From assembly GCA_032164295.1 (NCBI GenBank), contig JAJHTX010000005.1, forward strand, positions 806,001 through 870,000: DNA of 64,000 nt, written 5' to 3'. The notes beneath the pieces are model-generated. The model was not told the DNA's origin. It searched no databases and saw only the letters and a list, made by a program, of their open reading frames with translations. Below, in pieces: positions 12,101 to 22,401 of the stretch. The number at the start of each line of letters is the position of its first letter. The stretch's first letter is position 1. Origin of the DNA: Inonotus obliquus (Eukaryota; Basidiomycota; Agaricomycetes; Hymenochaetales; Hymenochaetaceae). Made by a program: the position numbers and the translations under genes.

Positions 12101-14336
12101 GAGATCAACGCTACTCCAAAAAAAATTGTCTCGCAGCACTGGAAGATAGCGCGAAGACGGACGTGCAGATGCACCAAGTCGCATGTTTGCGCACGTTCGC
12201 AAAGCCATCGTATCATGGCACACTGACATGTCGCCGCTGGATTGACGGCATCATGCACGAGACATCTGTGTGAATCCGATTCAACTTTAGCTCGCGCGGT
12301 CTTCATGCGGCTCACGCTAGTCAGCGAGAAGACCTCTGTGGCACCAAGCTGAGTCGGACTTTTTCCAGTTGCAGTGGAGCTGATAGCACAAGAAGCGAGG
12401 GTGCAGTGCCTGGATACCCATGCAACGAAATAAACACAAGCCATCGAGTCGAGAAGAAAATTGAACGAGCGAATCGGCTACGGCGCCGATGGTCCTGTGC
12501 AAACGAAATGCTTGAAGAGAAAGATTGAACCGAGCAGAGAATATTGAAAACAGGCCGCCGAAGACAGTAATGCCCGGGCTTAGCGAAAGTTCGCTGCCCA
12601 GCCCCTAGGTCTATAGAGCGCGAAATGAACTTCGATGACGCAATTGCCCAAACACGTACACGCTTATCTTCTGCTTCCAGGCTTCTGAGTTTATATAGAC
12701 TGTGTCGCCGCTTTGTAACGCGAAATTCGCAATTGTATGAATCATCATACGAACCGGAGGAAGATAAGAGTACACAGGGGTGAGAAATCTGTGTCGGCGC
12801 ATCTACAGTTTCATAGAGCCTGCTTAGGACAATCGCAGGCACTCTGAATCCGATGCATCTGCTTCTTGTCTTCCCTGCTCGTCCTTTAGCTCGTCCGTTC
12901 TCCCAGGATAGACTTGAGTTCCCGGCCTCGACCAGGTCGCGAAGCAGATACCCTCGACCCACGACGTCATGATCAGGAAGATAAGGAAGCGAAGCAGCTA
13001 ATTCAAAGCTTGAACCTGATAGATACCGGTTACAGGACCGCCAATCCGCCAGCCTTGGTAAACTCCCAGCACTCTCGCACGACCAGAGACCGAGTATGTC
13101 GGTGCACTCTAAATAGCTTAGGGCAGTCGTCGTATTTCCACGAGAATCCTGCTTTCCTGACATTCGCCGTCTATAGACGTAGCGAACCGCTTCCGCTGTT
13201 TCGAGAGTCTAGCAAAGGCGTGTGGACTTCATTAGCTAGATATGTATCTTCGTCGTGTAGGAACACGCTCTCGCCGTATTCATCATTCCCTTGATACGCA
13301 CGCATGCTACTCTTGTTGCACCATCAACAAAGGCTATCTTCTTCGAACTCGTTGCAAAGGAGAGGGATATTTCCTTGCCTTGTTGCGCGCAGTCTAGATG
13401 GATCGATTCTCTGAGGGTTCCTTCTCCATCTCGCGAAGCCGTTGGAACCACACGACCGAGGGTACGAGCGCGGCCATGGATCATATTTCCGTGGATCCTA
13501 AGCGGTCGTCCCTGAGCTGGAATTGTTATCCAAATGGCTATACTGATCCATGTACTGGACGCCGGCGCCACAAATAGTTCAAAGGAGATGACGGAACCGG
13601 GTATACGATGTGGTTTGGGAACGCGTACTTGCTTTAGCGAGAGAAGATCCCGAAGTCCCAGATCCAGAAGTTGAACGAGGCAGGCAGTAAGCTGCCTGGT
13701 TACGTCCGCGTACATGTACAGTACTCGAGGTGATGGAAGCACTTTGTATTTGTGAGCGCACGGCAAGACTTGCTAGGCATGGTGTTCTGTTGTTATTGTA
13801 CCGCGCCAGAACAGCAGAATGACTATCCAGACGAAGTAAGATGAAATCAGTTTATCAGATAGAATCAAGGAAATTTGACGTCTCCGAATTGAATAGACGC
13901 AGAAGAGAGCGGGAAGGTTGTTTCATGCAATCATAGCAAGCCTAGCTATCCTGTGGAGTGGGTATAGCCGGAGTATTGAAGGAATGCCACTGAAAACTGA
14001 CGAGATGCAGCATGTGAAACACGTAAAATTTCAACGGGAGTCGGTAGCGGCCTCCGCTAAAGAGCGTCTTGTCGACGAGATAGACTTGACTTGCTTTTTT
14101 GGCACTTTTCACGGTATCGATGGACGCCGTTAGCACCAGAGGCAATGTTGTGGTCGAAAAGTAAGAATGAAAAACTCACCAGTTCTGGTTGGTGGGTTAG
14201 GGTGATGCTGTCACTAGGTCACGTGAGACGTGACACTCCGTTGTCGTCCGTGATCTCCCGCCGAGTCCCGGTCTCCGCCGTTAACTCCAGGTCTTCCTCA
14301 CCGTCCTTTCCACCCAGAGTCGAGTCGTTGCCAACA
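9184..14336. other. Five-kilobase stretch with no recognised gene
   Basis: I could not assemble any recognisable gene. Several minus-strand frames between about 12.3 and 13.8 kb have protein-like composition, but they are interrupted by stops and match no family I know; see the separate low-confidence entry. The segment next to 9,183 probably holds the promoter of the DUF6699 gene. Confidence 0.45.
12985..13766 (-). pseudogene. Possible decayed gene of unknown family
   Basis: On the minus strand one reading frame stays protein-like from about 13,480 to 12,985 (for example GESVFLHDEDTYLANE and FSWKYDDCPKLFRVHR) but is cut by TGA, TAG and TAA stops. Other protein-like pieces lie in other frames upstream (to 13,766) and downstream, including SGDTVYINSEAWKQK near 12,700. 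This may be an inactivated gene, or real exons whose introns I failed to place. No family is recognised. A BAH-like domain was considered for the last piece but is not supported. Confidence 0.2.
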
Positions 14337-15152
14337 ATGCTGAGCTCACGTTTCGTAGGTCTGTCGCCAGCATTGAGGCGCACTACTCTCCAATCTGGCC
14401 TCGGTACGTGTAGCTCAAGAATCGCAGACTTAACTTGGTTAATGACAATGCCGTAGCTGCGCGGAACCCTGCTATCTTGCGCAATGCTATTGTCAAGCGG
14501 TGCGCGAATTACAAAATTGTTCATCACTACAGCTGATACTGAAATCGTTTCGGTTGGATTTGCAGAGGAATACAACTTGAATCCAAACCTCCAGCACAAG
14601 CAACTGATGTTCTGAATTCGCAGCGCCTCAAGCGCCCTTCGAGCCCACACTTCACTATCTACCAACCGCAGCTTACCTGGATTGCATCTATTGCCAACCG
14701 TGGCACTGGGACAGGTCTTAGTGTTTGTGCGTGTATCGGTCATTAAAACTGCGATAAATACTCTGACCGAGGTTTTATTCCCAACTCTCTGAACGAACAT
14801 GTTTCGTTTAGTATTGTACGGATTCACCATCTCATACGTCGCCCTGCCGCTTGTCGGCTTTCCCTTCAGCAGTGTAGACGTTGTCAGCCTCGTCTCGGTC
14901 GTTCCGGATAGCCTGAAGATTGCCGCGAAGGCCTTGTTGGCTGGGTCATTTTCGTTCCACGCCTGGAATGGACTTCGTCACCTTGCATGGGACACCGGAA
15001 AATGTAAGTATCACCGTCCTTCCTCGGACCTCGTCAAATGTCGATTGATGCGTTTCAATCTTGCAGTCCTCACTTTGAGAGGCGCGTATGCTACTGGATA
15101 TGCGGTCCTCGGTGCAACAGCAGTGTCTACTGTAGCCCTCGTGCTCTTGTAA
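14337..15152 (+). CDS. SDH3: Succinate dehydrogenase cytochrome b subunit (SdhC/Sdh3)
   Basis: Five exons, 14337-14403, 14457-14499, 14566-14726, 14812-15003 and 15067-15152, join in frame to 182 residues, the normal length. The start MLSSRFVGLSPALRRT is a mitochondrial targeting peptide. The conserved block QRLKRPSSPHFTIYQPQLTW follows, then SIANRGTGTGLSV, which carries the Ser and Arg of the ubiquinone site. Three hydrophobic helices come next, and SFHAWNGLRHLAWDTGK (about residues 138-154) contains the histidine expected to bind haem b. The protein anchors complex II in the inner mitochondrial membrane and passes electrons from succinate to ubiquinone. No single frame is long here, and a 204-codon antisense frame hides it. 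All four introns (53, 66, 85 and 63 bases) have proper ends. Confidence 0.93.
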
Positions 15153-16510
15153 TCCTATGAGTATGCTTATGCTGTAAAAGTGGCTAGACATTGAAAATAT
15201 CAAATGAATGGACTTCCCGTCGGACTTAGAGCGTCTGAGTGGGGTCACCAATTATGACGTGAAGGCTCCGCTATTTTGCGCAGGCCGAGGTCTTTTGTGG
15301 TAGCGAACTGCAGCGTTTTTCATTCGTCAATGCAAACTGATATCTCGCCATGGTTGCACCAGTAACCATCAACAGCTCAAGGACTACCACCAAGGCGGGG
15401 GGATTGGTTGTTGAGCGATCGGCAGCTAAAATAAGGCCCTATTAATCTAAAAAATTTCAGCAGACATTCGTGTTTCAAGCCATCCCTGTTCGACAACCTT
15501 ATCCGTGTGGTCATTGTTATGTCCCCACGTGCAATTTGCGTGCAAGGCTGCATCGTAACTGTCAAACGGTGAGTCAGTCAGTCAACCGATGTTCTTGACG
15601 ATACGTTCGGTTTCCAGGCAGGGACAATTATGAGGGCCTGACACTCCGGGGTCCAGTTCATTTGGTTTTCCCGGTATGTTTCATGTAACGCGTCTCAGTA
15701 TTATGAACGTCAGAAGCTCACCGATGTTGTTACCTCTAGAACTGTGATGACACGAAATAACAGGAGACCTTATCACTCCGGCTGATGGAAATAATGAGGA
15801 TGTAGGGGAGTGCTGATGAAACATTAGGCTACAAACATTAGTCCGACTGAAAATATCCCTGTTCCGATTGTCTCTGTCACAACTGGTGAAACGCACCGTC
15901 GACCTTAGGAGGACGTTCATGTCCGGCAACAGTTGCGGGAGAGGTGGGAGAACCTTGTCACATCAGTTCTCCGCCGGAGACAGATCTCCAGGTACTCCTG
16001 CAATGGTAGTCTTCGCCCGGCCATTCTTCTCCCAACTGATCCATCCTTCTCACCCAGAAGACGCTCTTGAGTGGAGCTAACCTATATCTTCAGGCATCAG
16101 AATCTCAATCTTTAGGATTCTCTTCCTTGCAATTCATCGGATTCTGAACCGCCTCAATGATCTAGAGATTATTATGGCGCGCTCCTTTCCACGCACCATT
16201 GGATCCGCCATGGATCCACCACGATGCCAGAGATGAAGATGACTTCAAGATAAGCCTATCGCCGATCGATGAATGAGAGGTTATTTAAACTTGTGGGTCC
16301 CAAATTCGTTTATCCAAATAGGCGACGCTGACGGGGAGTTCCGTTAGGAGCACCTTTCCCTGTATGTCCACCGTGACACGGTCCCGCTAATATGTACCTG
16401 CTTCACGAATATATTGCCTTCATTAAGGTGAGTTTATATTTCAATCAATTAGTCCTTCTACGGTATAATTTCGCAGGATATGGTAACTCATTTACTACCA
16501 CAGATCGCGT
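15153..16510. other. Intergenic, no gene seen
   Basis: This lies between the SDH3 stop and the end of the peptidase pseudogene. Only short frames without family resemblance are present. The first few hundred bases should contain the 3' untranslated region of SDH3. Confidence 0.5.
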
Positions 16511-18745
16511 TCATACCCAAGCTGTAAAATGCTCAATGACGCGCTTCAGGACGTCCCTTGCATAACTCCTTTCCGTAAAGCTGGAAGGAAACAATTGGTC
16601 AAGAAAATTCGCCAGAATCATGAGTGACCGACGAGGAACGCACCTATGCGGTTCCCGCGGGTAGATGATAAGTTGGGCAAGCTCAGATTTCTTTTCCCGA
16701 CCGCGCAATCCGCGGAAGAATGCGAGGATTCATTCGTCTTGCTCGCCATGCAGAATAAGCATAGGTATTTCGACTTCCGCAGCATGGCCAAATGGACTTC
16801 CGCATCGACACGTTCCTCTGGGCGGATCCTCCAAGACTGGCCTGTGCAATCAGGAAAACGCAAAAATCAGAGTACCGTACTTTGGGCATCGCAGCACCAG
16901 TTGTGACTTACCTGGTAGTCTGGTAGATCAGACGTGGCCGCCAACATTCCCGAGTCGCTCGCTCCAGCACCCATAATACCCGCCTTGAATCGATTCTTCG
17001 TCTGCCCTACTCCCCATGCAGTCAGGAACCCGCCTTGACTCCATCCTCTGATTCCAACGCGACTCTCATTAGCAATTCCTTGGTCGTTAAGGGTTTCAAG
17101 CATGCTTTCGCAGTCACTTCAGTCGACGGTTCCTACTCCCCCATGAGCCGCGCGAGCAAATTCAGTATCATGGCCTTGCCCTATTGGGTGCGGTATTGTT
17201 AATTCTGCCGTGAAGAATACGAAGCTCGCTCCATACCTCCTCAATAATTCGGAAGGATGACCAGATATCCTTGCGCGGCGAGTAGGTGCTGCCAGTTGTC
17301 GGATTCTGGCGTAAATTCGTAAATAACACGCCTGCTGGGCGGCGAGGGCTCAGACTAACTCACGCATATGGACCTGGTTTAACGCAAATTCGGAAAGTAT
17401 GTCAGTGACCTTCTCCACCAAATAAATTGTGTTAATTTACCGCCATGAGGAAGCATGATAGTAGGATACGGCAGGGTAACATTCCCATTCTCTGTACTGG
17501 GTGGATAAGTCACAATCCCACCAAGCTGTTGTCCGTCCTTGGAAATCCGATGAAACGGCTCAGTCACCATGACGGGCCCTCCGGTCATCCAATCCATATG
17601 GGATGAGATTCTTGTCTCAAGGTTACTGTAGCTTGAATTGCGACTCGAAATTCTTGTCCATACACAAGGTGGCTCACGCCTCGACGTCGAACTCTGCACA
17701 GCCGCCAGTATAAACGACCCGCCTGGTAACTTCCACGCATCCCATGCGTCACTCTCGATGTTATCGTAAGACGTACGGAATAATAACTCCCCATTATCGA
17801 AGGAGGGATCACGACCCTTGCGAACCTCGATCTTGGAGTCTAGGCCTTCAGCAACTTCGACAGCGAATAGATCGTCATTCAAGAGGTTCGCGAAGCTTGC
17901 TGCATCATTGGTCTTCCCATACATCGCGTTGAAGTCATTTGCATTTTGTACGAAGGCCGCCAGGGAATCGACGAGGTGTTCTGGTTCATAGGATTGAATC
18001 GCGACTATCTCCCCCGTTGAAAGTGGTATCAACGACGGCGGGTCCCAAGCAATATTGGCTGGGCTCCTTCGGTAAAAGGGTATGCGTGAAAGTTTGGCCT
18101 CTTGCAATGTAAGCTCCTGCAAACGCTCTTCCTCGTCAGAAAAACCAAAGAATCGCTACCGAACGCCCAAAAGAAATTATCGACGTGGTCGCCTATCCGC
18201 ATCGAGAGTACGAACGTCCCCACTATCAAAGCTATACAAGCTCAAGCGGTCAAAGTTACTTTTATCGTCGAAGAAAACCTGTGCATCGTCCCCTCCTTCG
18301 CGCTGTTCGTCTTCAGGAGTTGGTTCGCCTGGACTCGCGAATGCGATATAACGACCATCAGGGGAGATTGAGAAACTGGTTACTCCGCGTTTATTATTCT
18401 CTCCGTAGAGCAGAGTCGCATTGCAGCCATCCAGATTGATAGAGTAAATCAAAGCTGGTCTGCCTGCTTCATGTCGATCAGACAGCAATATGAGGCCTTT
18501 GCCGTCTGGATGGAAGCGAGCCGATTGGTCGTTGAAGAGTCCGTCGGTAAATTGACGAGCACTATCAGCCTTTCCGACATCGCCCAGCCAAATCGCGCAC
18601 GTTTCTTGCTCACCGGGATCGTAGAACGGTTGTACGTGGTAGAGCAACTGCTTCGCATCTGGAGAAAGTTTGACGTCGAATAGACGTTCCGCATTTGCTA
18701 TGTTCTCTAGAGTGAAGACGTTTTCTTGTTCCCTTGCTTTGTGTT
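16511..18745 (-). pseudogene. Dead tandem copy of the S9 peptidase gene
   Basis: This copy aligns along its whole length with the intact gene at 19,485-21,828: the beta-propeller part at about 18,745-17,430, the GWSQGG nucleophile region near 17,030, and the last exon ending in a TGA at 16,511. It is broken in several places. The ATG is replaced by TTA at the aligned start. A two-base deletion near 18,185 shifts the frame in the propeller. The Trp of the conserved VDW is TGA near 17,125. The Arg after HGEQDE is TGA near 16,725, next to a 15-base deletion. Both premature stops are single transitions from the sequence of the sister copy. The gene cannot make a full enzyme. Confidence 0.88.
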
Positions 18746-19484
18746 GGTAAGCAGCGGACGTCTAATCATCGAACTCGAGGAGAGCGGCGAGAGCCGGCAG
18801 AGGAAGAATGGCAAAAGCAAAAGAGACGCTAAGGATGGATGAGAAGCGCATATGTGAAGCTGTAGGTGGTTGTATTGCAGGTAAGCTCATCTTTTACACT
18901 TGAGTAAGTGCCTACATCACTGCCTCCAATCATAGGTTCATACTGATCGATGCGAGAATGCGAGAGACCTGTCGCGAAGATGAAAATGTGAAATTATTGG
19001 AGGCACTCTCAAACCATTTACTGACTTTCTCCATCGATTGTGGCCACCGCTCCAAGTTATGATATGTTCAGCTTGAAATTCCTCGCACGCCGATCGCTGC
19101 CATCTGCTCATCGTCCGCAGCGTCGGATCAATATCCGTGATCATCACTATCGGAAGCGGGGAGTGCTGATGGTGCAGGTCGGTAATGGTACGCGGTGATT
19201 ATTCACCTGCACGGAGAGAATCCTTGGATTATAGCACGCAAGACCACAGGCTGGTCGCGCTGTAGTCTTTCCTGTCCGTCTGAGTATTCTATGTCCAGTT
19301 CGTATCTAGTCTTTCCAAATTATCCTATCCTATACGCTGCGTGTTTCTAGTCAGCCTGTAAGCCGCTTCGCTTCTTTGTCGTAATTCCTCAATTATTCAT
19401 TTCCTACTATTGATCATGTTCGCAGCTTCCGAGTCTGGTACAACAATCAGGTCCTTCCCTGTACTATTTGCATTTTCACCGCGC
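18746..19484. other. Intergenic between peptidase copies
   Basis: No gene seen. It corresponds to the old promoter of the dead copy plus the 3' flank of the live copy. Confidence 0.5.
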
Positions 19485-21828
19485 TCATATCCAAGTCGTG
19501 AAATGCTCGACGACTCGCTTCAGAACATCTCTTGCATGATTCCTTTCCGTGAAGCTGCAATCCAGAACTAGTCAAAACAAACTTCTTCGCGAATCATAAA
19601 GTACCTAACAATAAACTTACGAATGTGGCTCTCGCGGATATATAACAAGTTGAGCGCGCTCGGGGTACTTCGAACGACGGCGCAATCCACGGAAGAATGC
19701 GATTCCTTGAGAAGTAGGTACTCGTTCGTCTTTCTCCCCGTGCAGAATGAGTACGGCCGTCTCGACTCCTGTGACGTGCCCGATTGGGCTTCCGTGTATA
19801 TCGGAACGTTGCTCTGGATTCGCTGTGTCCCATGGGGCGCATCCTGCAAGGTCAACCTATATGATAAGGACAACATAAAGAATCAACACACTTTTACCAG
19901 TGCAAATTTAATAATCGTGACATACTTCGAAGTCTGGCAGGTCAGATGTAGCAGCCAACATTCCCCAGTCGCTCACCCCGGCACCCATAACAGCCGCCTT
20001 GAATCGGTTTTTCGTCTTTCCTACTCCCCATGCAGTCAGGAAACCACCTTGGCTCCATCCCCCGATTCCCACGCGACTCCCGTCGGCGATTCCTAGATCA
20101 ATAAGGGCTTCAAGCATACTTTCGCAGTCACTCCAGTCAACAGTTCCCATTCCTCCATGTGCCGCACGAGCGAATTCAGAACCATGACCTTGGCCTTTAA
20201 AGTGTGATATCAGCTGATGGTGCAGCTATTTTCACGAAATGAAGACGGTTTTGTGACTTACCTCCTCGATAATTTGGTGAGATAACTAGATAACCTTGTG
20301 CGGCAAGTAAATGTTGCCAGTTGGCATATGCTGGAGCAAACTCGTGAGTAACACGCCTAGTCATAGTCAATACTAGTCGAGGAGTAAGCTTTTAGGCGAC
20401 TGACGAGTATGGTCCTGGACAGATGCAAGGTTGCGAAGTGATTCAGACAACGTCCTCATCACAGGACAAGCATTCGCATAGCTCACCGCCATGAATCCGC
20501 AGAATAGTGGGTAAAGGCCAGGCAACCTTTCCATCCTCGGCAGCAGGTGGATAAGTCACGATACCATAAAGGCATTCGTCGTCCTTGGAAGTCCAGCTAA
20601 ATAGTTCGGTCACCATATCCGGTCCTTCCGTCATCCATTTCAAATGTGACGATATCTTTGTCTCGAGACTGCAGAAACTTGAGAGATGGTCCGAAGTTCC
20701 CGTCCACACATTAGGCGGCTCGCGCCTCGAAGACGAACTCTTGATAGCCACCAAAACATACGTTCCATCAGGCCGTTTCCGCGCATCCCATGAGCTTTTT
20801 TCTCTTCCTATAGCATCTTGCGAAGTGTGGAACAAGATCCCCTTGTCTGAATCAGGATCACAATCGCGAGGGACCTCGATTCTGGTGTCCAATTTATAAG
20901 CAACTTCAACAGCGAACAGATCGCCATTCATCAAGTCCACAACACGAACAGCATCGTCCATCTTCCCGTACAATCGCTTCGTCTTGCTGAAATCCTTCGC
21001 AGAGTGGATGAAGACGGCTTTTGAATCGGAAATGCGACCTGGCTCATAACTTTGAATTGAGACGATCTCCCCAGTCGGCAGCAAGCACAGCGATGGCGAT
21101 CGCGGATAGTTTCCGATCGGTACTGGTTGAGCTCCTACGGCAATCGAAATAGTCGAGAGCTTGACTTCATGTTGTGTAAACTCTAATGCAGAGTTCTCCC
21201 TCGTCAGGTAGACCAGAGACTTGCTATCGGATGTCCATAAGAAACGATCGACGTGGTCACCTTTATCCGCATGGAGAGTACGAACGACTCCAGTTGCAAA
21301 GTTGTATAGCCTCAAAAGGTTAAATGTACGTTTATCTCCGAAAACTTGAGGATCATCCTTTTCCTTCTCCTGACGTTCGTCTTCGGGAGTTGGCTCGTCT
21401 TGGCTCGTAAACGCGATATAACGTCCGTCGGGAGAAACTTCGAAATCAGATATACCTCGTTTATTGTCTTTTCCGAAGAGTGAATATGCTTCGCCACCAT
21501 CTAGAGCGATGGAATAAAATTGAGCGGGTCCACCGGCTTTGTGTCGATCAGATAAAAACAGGAGTTTCTTGCCGTTTGGGTGGAAGCGGGCTGCATGGTC
21601 ATTGAAAAGTCCTGAGGTAAACTGACGTGCACTATCAGCCCGTCCAACATCACCCAACCAAATTGCGCATGTTTCATGTTCGCCAGACTTGTAAAGCGGT
21701 TTTACATGATAGAGCAGCTGTTTCGCATCAGGAGATAGTTTGACGTCAAATAAACACTCTGAATTGACGATGTTCTCTGGAGTAAAGCCAGTCTTTTTCT
21801 CTTGCTCCCTTGATTCGGTTTGAGGCAT
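19485..21828 (-). CDS. S9 family serine peptidase (DPP5/acyl-peptidase-like)
   Basis: Six exons, 21828-20487, 20414-20405, 20356-20262, 20194-19926, 19856-19621 and 19554-19485, give 673 residues. Residues 1 to about 430 form a degenerate beta-propeller (repeated SPDGRYIAF-type blades), and the rest is an alpha/beta hydrolase. The catalytic triad is visible: Ser in GGWSQGG (about 530), Asp in LHGEKDERVP (about 615) and His in YPREPH (about 650). HGG(PYS) forms the oxyanion side. The family removes dipeptides or acylated residues from peptides. No signal peptide is visible, so a cytosolic enzyme is likely. The second exon is only 10 bases. A decayed duplicate lies directly downstream. The S9 call is firm; the exact substrate is not. 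Confidence 0.92.
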
Positions 21829-22401
21829 GCTGAGAATCTGAGTACTTGACCGGCAGGGGATGAGTGATTTGCAGGTCTAAAGGTTGCTCGCACCATGATA
21901 ATAGTGACTGTGAGAATGAATGTAAGCCAGGTAGCATCAGAAGCTCTCGGCACTCTCCGAGGAGACAACTATCACAAATTTGCACTTGTTATTTGAACAA
22001 GAAAGTATTAGCAAGTGGAATAAGAAGAATAAGGACGCCTTCGGGAAAAGAAATTGCTGGTAAAACGAGTCGTCGAGTATCACAGGCGAGACTAAATGAA
22101 AATAAAAAAGTGAGGATGATTCCGCGGAGTGGTGCTAGTTGTCTGAATGATTGGGTCTGAATGATTGGCTGAATTGGAACCTTTGATGTGAATTGATCAT
22201 GGTATATGGAATGAATTTGCAAAAAAGGGGGAAAATTGCGAGATTGCATACGTAAAAATGGACTGAATGCATAAGTACGTGTAGATCGTCGAGTCATACT
22301 TAAGAAATTCAAAATAATAAGAAACGTGCAAGAAAGTCAACCAACCCCATCCGCCTCGCGAAAGCCGGCAAGGTGGGGAGCTGGGAGGGGAAAAAGTTAT
22401 G
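21829..22401. other. Intergenic
   Basis: This holds the promoter side of the peptidase gene and the 3' flank of the giant protein gene. No gene is seen. Confidence 0.6.

Noticed and set aside
14219..14830. 204-codon minus-strand open frame
   Set aside because: It is the antisense of the SDH3 exons; the plus-strand exon chain matches a known protein along its whole length.
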